A stretch of DNA of 64,000 nucleotides, taken from NCBI GenBank assembly GCA_025531455.1, contig JAMYHL010000003.1, positions 744,001 through 808,000 on the forward strand. Reading direction: 5' to 3'. This DNA comes from Apiotrichum sp. Y4204. Its lineage: Eukaryota; Basidiomycota; Tremellomycetes; Trichosporonales; Trichosporonaceae. This document shows, one piece after another, positions 43,452 through 54,077 of this stretch. Both the position numbers and the translations under genes were made by a program. The notes below the pieces were generated by a model. That model made no database searches and was not told the DNA's origin. It saw only the letters and a list, made by a program, of their open reading frames with translations. Position 1 is the stretch's first letter. Each line of letters starts with the position of its first letter.

Positions 43452-45981
43452 CTACCCATTGACGCCCTCCCACCCGCGCTGCACCTGCACAGTGACCTCG
43501 CCCTCGCCCGCGCCGCGCCCGTTGATCGCGGCGTTGAGGCGCATCCACGCCGAACGCGTGATGTCCAGCACGTCGCGGTCATTCGTCTCGGGGTGCACAT
43601 GCACAATGAGGGTGACGATGAGCGGGATCTGCGCGGCGGTGCTGACCGGCCCGGGGCGCGTCTTCATGAACAGCTCGAGCGTGTTGTTAATGTCCGAAGC
43701 TGCGGCGCGCACAAACGCCGACACGGACGGTGATGGGGCGTGCAGCACGGACGCGAGCGACGGTGAGGCCGAGTGCTGCGGGGACATTACGCTCCCGTTT
43801 ACGCTGCTCTGGATCGGCTTGCCGGCGTCCACAGCCCAGCAGCGGAACGTGCCAAGGCCAAGCACACGACCGTCGTCTGCGACCTCCCGTAGTGCCCCGC
43901 GCAAAGCCTTCATCTGCCCCGACGCTGCAGGTGGGGCGGTCTGGAGGAGGATGCGGCCAAAGGCGGCGGCAGGCGGCCACGCGAGGGAGCTGGTGAGCAG
44001 GGTGAGCGCGAGCGATGCCGCCGAGTCAAACGACTTGAGTGAGGAGCTGGAGTGAGCTGGATCCTAACGTCCCAAACAGCTCCACTCACAGTGGTACCAC
44101 GACGCCTACAACGGCGAGTGCAGCAGTTGCAACCGCCACGCCGAGGGTGTACGGGTTGGCGAGGAAGGAGGCGGGGTCGACAGCTGCGAGATACCGCGAG
44201 GGGAGGAAGAGGGTGCCTGTTGCGTCGACGAGCTTGCGATGGTTGCCGAGCGCAGCGCCGGAGAAGACGCTCGCGATCGCTGCGAGGCTGAGCAACAGCA
44301 GTGGAAACGGGCTGCAGTCAGTATGAATGGCCCCCGGGGCTACCTGCCGGGCATCACGTACCTCTCGCTCCCCCCTCCGTGGTCATGGCCGTGTCCACCG
44401 TGGTCGTGGCCGCCCGAGCCGAGGAGGGCCGACTCGAGCGACTCCTTGGCGATGTACGATGCGGAGAAGAGGAGGAACAGCGACTGCGAGAAGCATAGCA
44501 GCGCCGTGAAGCGTGAAGACCTGGGGTTAGTGCGCCATTCAGGATATCAGAGTCTCGACATCACGGCTCCTCTGGCTCAGAAGCACAGAGGTCGGTGTCC
44601 ACCCACTCTCATCCCAGGGGCTCTTCACTCACCCATATGGTCTGCGCAGAGACCGCCAGCTGTCGTGCGACACGGTGTTGACCGCGAGACCCATGGCATC
44701 AAACACCACAAGGTAGCCGATAGCCGTGAGCGAGTGCCACCCGCTGCGCTGTCCCTCGATCCAGAGGCCGACGCCGAGCACGCTCTCGATCACTGTAAAC
44801 CACCCAAGCGCCTGGGTCTGCGAGTCCTTCCCTGGCGGGAGGGGCGAGAGGGCAGCGGCGGACGGCGTGCTGAACTGCATCGGGACGGGTTTCGGCGTTG
44901 CTGGCGAGAGAGTTGCAGAGACTTCGGGCGACTGGGACTGGTCTGTGGGGTTTGTCTGCGTCGGGTCCAGGAAGGAGAAGAAGTTGTGCGAGAGCGAGTG
45001 CTTGTGCTGCGTGGGGTATTAGTACGTGCGGGCAGAAGCTAGCGCTGCGACGTCGCCTCTGCACGAGAACGAAGTCCCGCCATCTCTTCTCACGACACCG
45101 CGACCACGTCGCCGACGCCCGACGCGTCCATTCCACACTCCATAGTTCCACAAGCAGCAACAACACAAACTTACGTGGTGACCGCGCCGTTTCCCGCGCC
45201 TCGTCTCCGTCTGGAGATCACCTTCCTCTCCCGGGGGCGGGGCCGCGCCAAACTGCCAGTCGGAGGGTCCGCCGAAGACGCGCCGTTCGCCGTCGGGGAT
45301 GAGCGTGTCCGGGATCGGCGCGCCGGTCGGCGACGCGGGGCGAAGGGGCGCGCCAGGCTGGGGAAAATGTGTGGAGAGATTGCGCGCGTGCAGTCCATGG
45401 TGCGGGGTCGGCTCGAAGCGCTGGTTGCGTTCCGGAGAGGACGGGACGCCGGGAAAGTTGAGGAAGCTCGGCACCTCGAGCGAGTTGCGGTGCCAGCTTG
45501 GCGGGCGGCCGTTCATGCTGCGCGGGCGCGGCGGGGGCGAGTACGCGTCGCCTGTCTCAAGGGGGCGCCACGGCGAGGAGGGGGATGCGGGGGACGCGGG
45601 CTGGAACCCGGTCCGGGTCGGTGTTGTGGGGTTGTGGTCCATTCCGCCGAGACCAAGCCCGTTGCCGTTGCCGTTTCCAATTCCCATTCCGTTCCCGTTC
45701 GAGCTCGGGGAGAAGGACAGCCGCGGGCTGCTGGGAAGCGCGGGCACCGCGTCCTTTTCCTCCTCCTCCTCGATCTCCTGTTCGTGCCCCGAAATGGCAA
45801 TGGGGAGGGGGAGGTGGACCGAGCTCGAGGCGGGCGAGCTCATCTCGATGCGGATCGGCGGCGGGCGCGCGCGGCTGTCGCGCCGCGGTATACCTGGTCT
45901 GGAGGTGTTGACGCTCGCGGAGAAGACGTCCTCTGGCGCCTTGGCCGGCGTGGGACGGACGTCGCTTGCAGTTGCTGTCAT
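43452..45981 (-). CDS. ZRG17-like cation diffusion facilitator (secretory-pathway zinc transport)
   Basis: Minus-strand exons 45175-45981, 44633-45006, 44362-44520, 44090-44311, 43452-44046; 718 aa (yeast Zrg17 605). Residues 1-269 are Pro/Ser-rich, cytosolic and disordered, ending in a basic RRGKRRGHH. Exon 2 starts with HKHSLSHNFFSF, a segment I associate with the Msc2/Zrg17 group. Hydrophobic helices follow, including GWFTVIESVLGVGLW, TAIGYLVVFDAMGL, LLCFSQSLFLLFSASY, LLLLSLAAIASVFSG and LGVAVATAALAVVGVVV, with a His-rich loop GGHDHGGHGHDHGG (about 430-443) between them. The last ~190 residues are soluble, with LIVTLIVHVHPETNDRD resembling the CDF C-terminal domain. In yeast Zrg17 pairs with Msc2 to load zinc into the ER; the partner gene is not in this window. 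An intron acceptor at 44047 is needed to keep the frame before KSFDSAASL. Confidence 0.85.
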
Positions 45982-47130
45982 CTCGGAGTTGAGAGTGGAG
46001 GGTGGCGAGTGGAGAGTGAGGCACGGAACGGAGACCGGAGATAAATTCACCGGTAGCGCAACTATGTAGCTCAGCGCCCGTCGATCAGAGGTGCGAGACA
46101 GCGCCGAAGCAAAGAGCGGAGAGAATGGAGAGGGAGGTAGGAGTGAAAGGAGTGTGGGTAACGATCGTGGAGCTGATGACCAGCGGAATGGAGAGGGCAA
46201 GACAAGTAAAGTCAAAGTGAGACCAAGGGTCGGGGACCAGATCTGGCAAAACTAGTGGCGCACGTCGAACAGCACGTCGGCACGTCGGCTTGTCGGCTTG
46301 TTGCACGTCGCGCGTCGCAGGGCAAGGGTCGTAGATCGTAGCGTCGCGCCAGTCCTTGGGCCTCAAGGTCGTAGAGGTCGTAGCCGTCCGAAACGTGGCT
46401 TGGGAAGCTGGCCTGATTGCGCGGCTAGTGGTGAACAAGCTCAGAGAGGGGCCAGTTACAATATGGGCCGAGAGATGTCCGTTTGAGGCGTAGATGTGGG
46501 GCGCGGGGCGCTATCGGGGCGAGCGAGCCGAGAGACAGAAAGAAAGAGATACGTCACACGAACGAATGGAGAATGTAGAAGAGATCGAAGAGAGAAGCGA
46601 AGCACAAAGACTTTCGACACCGTGAGTGATACTGAACCGATGGGACTGTCCCACTGTACCATGTGTGGGTATGATCTTGGCCCGCCTTGGCCCCTTTGGC
46701 TTTGGCTGATCAGACTTGGCGAAATACCCCGTGCGCGCGATAAAGGTCACAATCTTCCGCCCCCTCATACTCCTACATGATCCTGCATTTGCGTGTCATG
46801 CTCAAGCTCTGCCCTAGCGGAAGAAGCGCGGAATGGCGGAGGATCGCGTAGCGGTTCATGCGGTTCACGTGCTTCCGACGCCGCGGCGCGGTGCGCGCCC
46901 ACCCTGTGGGTGTGGCCTGTGGAGCATGTGGAGATATCGGATACAGACTGTGACGATACCATTCGCGTACGGGCCGGGGCTACACACGTGCCTTGCGCGC
47001 GCGGCGTGACCCCCAAGTCCTAAAATCCTGAGACGTGCAATCAAGCAATCAAGCAGATGCGATATGGAGATACATGTCTATAACGAGTTATGCAAGCGGC
47101 ACAGGGCGGGGGTTTGTACAAAATAACCAA
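45982..47130. other. Intergenic: ZRG17 promoter and TUL1 3' flank
   Basis: About 1.15 kb. The ZRG17-proximal 230 bases are in frame with the gene on the minus strand but lack an upstream ATG. No other gene seen. Confidence 0.55.
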
Positions 47131-49804
47131 CTAGAGCGGGGGCAGGGGCCGCTTGCACAGCGGGCAGATCGTCTGTCCTGTCAGCACCAATCTCTCTATG
47201 TTCTTACCTTGATGGCCATCCACTGCTGGAGACACTTTGTGTGGAAGAGGTGGTGGCACGGCGCGACGGCGTATGCGCGACGCGCGTTGATGGCGAGGAG
47301 CGTGCCTGCCGCGTCGCCTCCGGCATCGGCACCGCGCGTATCCACCTCCTCCATGCAGATGCTGCATGTCGTGCCGCCCTCGAAGCCGATGTTGCTTTCT
47401 GGATCCGACGGGGACGGGAGCAGCGGGTGGTAGTCGTATCCCTCCTGCGGCGCAAAGCGTTTCGGGAGGCTGCGGTTAGATAAGACATGGAGGGTGGACT
47501 CACAAAAAGGCCGGGCCAAAGCGATCCTGCGCAAAGAGGATCACGACCTGGAACGCGACCCACACGACGAGGCCCCAGACCCAGTCCGCGCGCTCGAGGA
47601 AGAAGACGTTGTCCGGGCACGCGAGGCCGTCTGTCATCAGTACAAGAAGCACTCTGAACTCACAGAGTGGGAGCGCGAGGCGCGCAATACTCAGCCCGAG
47701 GATAAAACTAGAGTTCAAGCCGCGCGCGCTGCCACGACGAGCGTTGCGCCAGATCTGCGGGACCCACACCGAGTGCATCCCGAAGAAGATGAACGGCATC
47801 AGGCGGGGCGTGAGGAGGACGTTGAAAAGGATGAGAGCGATGAACGCCCCTCCGACCCATTTGAGTATCGGGTTCGCTTGTAAGACGTTGGAGACGTGCT
47901 CTGCAAAGGATATTGACGGCTCGGCGGCCTCTCCCTCGGCGGTGGGTGAACCACTCGCGCCATCACCGGACGCGGCAGGCGCAGGAGTCGGACGCGGCGC
48001 GGTGACCGTCCGCTCCGGCCCCTGGATACGGTGCAGAAGGACGGCATACCGCGGCGCAAACACGATCGCGGTACACAATGCGAAGAAACCAGGTACTATG
48101 GTCGGGAGGCTGGTCTTGTTGTTGCTCATCACGCCGACGGCGAGATGCGCGCTGAAAATCCACGCGTCCGAGACGCCGATAAGCACAATCGTCCACAGCG
48201 AGACCTTTGCGAGGGTCGAGGGCGTGCGCGTCGCCTCCATCTGGCGCACAAGGAGGACGAGGACGATGAACTGCGAGAGCGTGGCAAATGCCGCGTCTGA
48301 GGTAAGTATAAATCGGGTGGGGAGGCTAGGCTCCGTGTTATGCAACCTCCAGACTAGTGTTACTCACAATTAACGCTCTTCCGCCAAAAGTCGTCCAGCC
48401 CCACGCCTTTGCCCTGATCAAAGCCAATGGCAAACCCGCACTGGTCCGACACGACAATGCCGCCGAGACCCTCGCGCGCAGTCCAGTAGTGCGGCGGGCG
48501 GACGAGGCTCGTGAGGATGCCAGTCGGGTTGGCGAGTTCGGCGTCGTACGCCTGGATCTCGGCGAGGCTCATGCCCGGCGGAATCGGGGGGAGCGAGAGG
48601 TACACGAGGAGCGGGCACGCCGTGTCCCGTGGTTCTGGAATCAGCGAACTGCTCAACTGCGTGCTGTCTCCGTACTATCCAGCACTTACCGTCCGGCTTG
48701 ACGTCCGTGAGCAACAAGCTGTCCTCCTGAACCTTCAACTCCTTCTCAAGCTCGGCAAGCACAATCGCAGACGTCACATTGTGGTGCTGCGGGAAGAGGC
48801 GCGGCAGATTCCGGATATCAATGTGCACGCCGTCAGGCAGCCCATACAGCGTATATGTCCCGTTTGCGACAAAGTGTAAACCGACAAACTCATAGTCGAC
48901 CGTCTGGTCCACCGCCTCCTCGTCCGGCGGGGGAGGCGGGCGCGACGTGATCGTCGCCGTTGCCTTGATCCACGCCCATGCATCCGTCTTCAGCGGGTTA
49001 TCCGGCGGGAGGTTATCCCCCTCCTCCCGAAAGGCCCGCTTCACGCTTCCCGTCGCCATTCCCCGTTCGGTCCTGCCTTCCCCAGCCGTCGTACTCGCCC
49101 CTCCCTCCTCGAATCCAAGCGACGTCGCCGCGATCCGCGACTCGCGCACATGCAGATCCCAGGTAACGACGTGTGTCCAGTCAAAGTCGCCGCGCAGCTC
49201 GGCTGCGCGCGTCGCATTCCATCCCGACGTGTTCAGTGACGGGAGATGCACGCCGTGGAAGAACGGCGGCACCTCCTCCACACCATTCACGAGATCCACC
49301 GGCGTCGTCTTGGCGCGGCGGTACCATCCCGTGATGTTCTGGAAGAAGGGGCCAGGCGTGTGCGAGCGGTCGTACCGCGCCGGCACGAGTGAGTCCGGGA
49401 GCACGGCGGGCGGCGCGGGCTTCCATCAGTATCCGTATCTCGTGGCTCTCTCTTGTACCCACCTCAGTCCAGTTTCCTGTTCCGTTAACAAACCCCTTGT
49501 ACTCGGCGACCACCTCGCGCAGCCTGTCGAGCTCGGTCACGCGCGGGCGGATAGTGCCGTCGTCGCCAATGTCGATCGGGTGGCTTGGCCCATTACCCGA
49601 GCTCATGAAGAAGAACAGCAGCGTCATCATGATCATGCTGCTCAGCGACGAGCGCTGCTGCGGGACGCGGTCGACAAACACTGGCGGTAGGTCGAGCGGC
49701 GCGGGGGCCGGTGCCGGTGCGGCTGCTGGTGCGGCTGCTGCTGGGTTATCTTGCGGGCGCGGGGAGCGCGGCGAGGCCGGCGCCGCGTCGGTCGGGTCCG
49801 GCAT
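47131..49804 (-). CDS. TUL1: Tul1/Dsc1 transmembrane RING-H2 ubiquitin ligase
   Basis: Minus-strand exons 49463-49804, 48690-49419, 48368-48634, 47664-48296, 47504-47630, 47208-47469, 47131-47172; 800 aa (yeast Tul1 758). This is the E3 of the Dsc/Tul1 Golgi-endosome complex, which ubiquitinates membrane proteins. An Ala/Pro-rich N-terminus precedes a signal-anchor (SSMIMMTLLFFFMSS). A large lumenal domain carries several N-glycosylation sequons (NGTG, NITG, NATR, NGTY). A membrane domain of about six helices starts after WRKSVNY. The C-terminal RING-H2 finger has CSIC at 735-738, a long 31-residue loop, CHHLFHTKC and CPLCKRPLPPL. Intron 4 (47631-47663) is only 33 nt and frame-neutral; removing it restores LPLYGLACPDN. 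The last acceptor is chosen at ggacag, because the nearer gctgacag loses the RING frame. Confidence 0.93.
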
Positions 49805-50553
49805 GCCGCGTTGATTAAATGAGCGTGGTGGTGGTGTACAGTCTACAGTGTACAGTTGATGTGCGATGCTGATAAAGTGAAAGTGTGGAGAGTTAAACTG
49901 TTCAGCACGAGCAGATTGTGTCTCGTAGTAGTGGTACTTAGTGGGCTGATTCCACCCGGCTGGGTATCCTTTGTATGGGTGGCGGTTTCGGCATTCAGGC
50001 ACAACCTACGCACTGCCAGGGTTGGGGACATGTCATCAGAAGACACACTCTTCCTGGAGCTCCAGATACCCTCTTTGGCTTCATTCACTGTCATTCACGA
50101 TACATCGCACCCTACTCGTATCTACTCTAATGCATATCAGCCGCACCCAAGGTACCATAGAGAGCAGAAAAAAATAAATAAATAGCTAAACAGGAAGCGA
50201 AAAAATGGAGCAACCAGACACAGTAGTGCAACTAGGGAATCGGGGGTCGTGATCTGAGAATGTAAAGTACAGACTGGCGGCGTACACGGCGTACACGGTT
50301 GATTCGTCGCGGGGGAGGTCGGGGCAGTCGGCGGTTGACGCTCGGGAGTGAGAGGCTGGGGAGGGTGGAGCCAGATCAGAGAAGATGTGTGTGATCATTA
50401 GATGGGGACTAGTGGGGTGTTGCGCGAGCGGCGCGGGGCGCGGAGCAATATTTGGTCGTCGTGCGTGTGCACTTGCGTGTGCTTGTGCGTTCTGAAGCAA
50501 ATGGTGCGTCCTGAGCGAGGTTCGCGAGGAGACACTTCGCTTTCACAGCTTGA
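49805..50553. other. Intergenic: TUL1 promoter and DGK1 3' flank
   Basis: About 750 bases, no gene or notable repeat seen. Confidence 0.6.
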
Positions 50554-52111
50554 TCATGCTGAGTGGCGGAAGGCGCGGGTGAGGGCCTGGTTTGTGACGG
50601 TGAACCAGCCCCAGATGATGCCGCCCGAGAGGATCGGGAGGGTGAGGTTGTCGTCGTAGCCGAGGTCAAGAGCCTCGACGACAGCGCCGCCGAGACCGAC
50701 AACCAGTGCAGTGACGGCCTGTCCGAGCACACCGTAGTTGAGGATTTGCCACTGCTCGCTGCCCTGGTGCCAGAAGCCAAGGGAGATGAGAACGCCGGTA
50801 ATGGTCGCAGCGAGGAAGCCGGCGAACGACTTGCGCGGTGCAAACTGCAGGAACTTGAGACCAGGGAAGTGCGCCGGAAGCGGGGGTGTGTAGCGGCCCC
50901 AGAGGCGGCCGATCGTCGACGCCGTCGTGTCCGACCATGAGAGGCTGTGGGTTAGTACGACATACACGCGACGCGCCTTCTCTCACTCACGTCAGAATGG
51001 ACACGACTGCAATGTCGCGCGGGTAGAGCGAGAGCACAAAGATGACGCCAACCAGATACCAGATGACGCCGTTAATCTTGTTGCGCTCCTCCTCGCGCAT
51101 GAGGAAGCCGACAAAGACCTCCCACAGCTCGGCGAACGCTGGGTACTTGAGACGGAAAAAGTCGCAGATGGAGATGAACGTGAGCGCGGCGGAGAGCGAC
51201 TTGATCAGCGGGCCAAGTGTCGGAGGGTCCGTCATCCAGAGCGCCAGAGTGACAAAACCTGTGGTGTGAGCGGGAGACGCAAAGGCAATGCGGACTCGAG
51301 GAATGTGCGTGCCCGGATGCCGTTCTCGGCTTCGGCCTCGCCGTGCGCGCGCGTGATTCGGGCCAACCTGATTCGGGACCCGGCGCCCGCGCCCCTCGTA
51401 CGACGCATCGCACGGCCGTGTACATGGCGGCTGCACGGGCGCATGCACACGACACCGACGCTTCGGCACACAATCTCTGTACTCACCGATCGACGAGTGG
51501 AACGCCTTGCGGGGGATCTCCCAGTCGACGGCCTTTGTAGGCGTGACGCCTGGGGGCGGCTTGGCCTTTATGGACGAGGAGCGGCGGCGGCGGCGGAGAG
51601 CCGGGGGCTGACCGTCGGCAGCAGCAAGAAGAGCAGATGGTGCGGGGGGAGGAGAGCTTGCGCCGCCGTCATCAGACGCGATGGCCGACGTGTCCATCTC
51701 TACATTCGCCCTGATGGTGGGGAGGGTGGCGACGCCTGGGATTGGGGAACGGTGAGTGTTGCGCGGGGAGCGGGGCACGCTGCCGTGTCTGCGGCGGAGG
51801 GACGAGTCGATGTCGTCCTCGCTCGCGCTGCTCTCCCGGCGGAAGCGAGTCTCGCCAGCACCCGCGGCCACACCGTTGCCGTACGGCCCGTGGCCGTTTT
51901 CGAGCATCTTGTTCTTTGCCGTCTCCATGACGGAGAAGAATGAGCCGCTGACGTTTTCCTTGTCAAAGGACGAGCGGCGTGCTGCGCGGGGCGAGTGATG
52001 GGGCGTGGGCGAGGCCGAGGCGCGGCGCGAGGGCGTGGGCGGGCTGTTCGCGCGGAGCGAGGGCGAGGGCGAGCGGGCGATGGGGGAGACGGCGCGGACG
52101 GCGGCGGCCAT
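50554..52111 (-). CDS. DGK1: DGK1-like CTP-dependent diacylglycerol kinase
   Basis: Minus-strand exons 51487-52111, 50991-51258, 50554-50944; 427 aa (yeast Dgk1 290). Yeast Dgk1 makes phosphatidate from diacylglycerol using CTP at the ER and nuclear envelope and opposes Pah1. Residues 1 to about 195 are Ser/Arg/Pro-rich and disordered. The catalytic part begins DWEIPRKAFHSSIG. Then come NKINGVIWYLVGVIFVLSLY, LSWSDTTASTIGRLWGRYTP and RKSFAGFLAATITG, the Ser-Asp / Gly-Arg / Lys-Ser-Gly series of CTP transferase-fold lipid kinases. Further helices include ILNYGVLGQAVTALVVGLGG. The first intron is 228 nt and the second 46 nt. Dolichol kinase or phosphatidate cytidylyltransferase are related folds, but those are longer or carry a different signature. 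Confidence 0.88.
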
Positions 52112-53210
52112 TGATGGGTGCGTGTGGTGGAGGCTGGTATAGGATGTAAGGGGATGTGATGGGGAGATGAGATGGATGTGGGATGTGATGAAGGGATAAT
52201 GCAAAAGGATGACAAGGTGGAGAGATGGAGATGTTGAAGATGGGCTACTCTCTGTGCCGTGAAATCTGATAGTGCGCACAGCAAAATGGACGGAATGAGA
52301 AGAGTGCTCGTAGCTCGTCGAGGTCGTCAGACGACCCTTCTCTGTTCCCTTCGTGCTCACCCTAGTGCCATTTTTTTTTTCTCTTTCACCCAGGGTGGTC
52401 CAGGCAGGTCAGTGGCGTTTTGCACAAACCTCTCTCTCAGAGGCTGATATGCATTCTCTGCAGCTCTGCAGGGACGACGAAGCAAAAGGGTGCATGGAGC
52501 ATGGGTGCATGCATGACAAGCCACGTTGACATGGGAAGGCGCCGGCAGCACGGTGCGATCGCAGGATTCTTGAAGGCTGAGGAGACGGCTATTGAGCTAT
52601 TGTAGGGAGAGATGTGGTACCCGGGCCCCGGCAGCTGGTTGGTGATTGTGATATCCGGTCGCAGATACATCATCGCTATCATCCCACGGCAACTGATCCA
52701 TGTCCTGCAGCCCTGACTGCAAGAACAGACGCGGCAGCACATCGTCAGCCGGCATGCACACATCACGAGAGATCATCAGATATGAAAGGGCGATGTCTTC
52801 TTACTCTGTTCCTGCATTCTTGGACGGCTACTCTTGCCCGCATTCCCGGCGGCCGCCACCCAAAGCCCGATGACAGGAGGCCAGAGGCCAGGGGCCATTC
52901 CCCACACACGAGCACACTGGCCACTCAGCTTGAGCTCGAGTGCTCGAGTCAATGCCGCTGGAGGTCACGCATTGTTAGCCACACCATTTCTGGGTCGCGT
53001 GTTGTACGTTATCCGTTACATGTTACCACAGCTGCAAGTGTCCCAGTCGTGTCACAGGATCACAGGTTCACAGTCGGACGGGTGGGTTACAGAAAATGCG
53101 GCAACGCAACAGTCAATGCCGCCGCGCAGCCAAGGGGTCAAAGGATCAAAGGTCTGTGGGATGGCAGGGACGCAAGCGGCGTGGCGTGTGGCAGACCTGT
53201 TGCCGCGGCA

Positions 53211-53226
53211 GCTCGAGCGCTCGAGC
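53211..53226. repeat. 16-bp perfect palindrome gctcgagcgctcgagc
   Basis: The sequence equals its own reverse complement and is also a tandem pair of gctcgagc. A related tandem pair, gctcgagt twice, lies at 52934-52949. It could bind a dimeric factor; no further support. Confidence 0.6.
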
Positions 53227-53768
53227 CCTTCTCACTCCTCTCACTCCTCTCCTGCAGTCTTATGAGTACTGGCCTGCCGTCTGTATGCGTCTGTTCTTCG
53301 TCTCAGATGCAAGACACGGCGCCGTGGCGTCTACAAGTCTACGGGTCGAAATCGCCCGAGTGACGGGCACGGGCGGGCACGCGAGTACGGTCCTCCTTCG
53401 CATGCTCCGCATCCGGCTCAGAGAGCACATGCGGTGGGTCTAGGAGCTAGGAGCACGCTAGCACGTCACTGGCGGAGTGTTCGACGCCGCACACGGCCAT
53501 GAACCAAGGTCATAAGACAGGGCCGTCTCCGGTCTCCGGTCTCCGAGCTGGACCCGCCCCGGAGATACGATATAATCGCACCAGGCCGCAATCGGACAGG
53601 AGCCATGTGCCTCGATCACCTTTGAACCTCAAGCTTCAAGATCCTGCACCCCCCAGGCCCTTTGCGGCCCCGGCTGTCGGGTGTTCGGGGCGGCGCCTTT
53701 GCTGGTTTTCAGAGGTTCTAACCTGTCGCCGGCTTCTTTGCTTCTGGCAATGTCTTGATCTATTGAAT

Positions 53769-53800
53769 GTCTTGAACACCGCATGTCTTGAACACCGCAT
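53769..53800. repeat. Perfect 16-bp tandem duplication upstream of HIS7
   Basis: gtcttgaacaccgcat occurs twice head to tail, about 280 bp before the HIS7 start codon. Confidence 0.85.
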
Positions 53801-54077
53801 GCTGTTCGCCATTCATTACTCTTAATTCGCTTCCTGATTTGCTACTCGCTCGTCGGTCGAGGCCGGCATGGATAACCAGCGGCGCCGTTATTGAATCGAT
53901 TGCGGGGTCTCCACACGGGATCAATTCGAGTCGAGCAAAAGTCGCGATGTCACGATTTCGCGATTTCTCGTTTGTCGAGTCGCATCTACCCAACGAACGA
54001 ACAACAATAAAGTCAAAAGGCAGAACGACGAAGAGAAACAAAGCTCATTTCATCTGCTTCTTCACACTCCCACCACC

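Larger units (their letters stand above)
52112..54077. other. Divergent intergenic region between DGK1 and HIS7
   Basis: About 2 kb. Open frames (for example 52614-53363) have no recognisable domain. It contains two gctcgag-type repeats (52934-52949 and a 16-bp perfect palindrome at 53211-53226) and a 16-bp tandem duplication at 53769-53800. Confidence 0.5.

Noticed and set aside
52614..53363. 249-codon open frame in the DGK1-HIS7 interval
   Set aside because: It starts at GTG, overlaps other frames and resembles random GC-rich translation; treated as promoter DNA.
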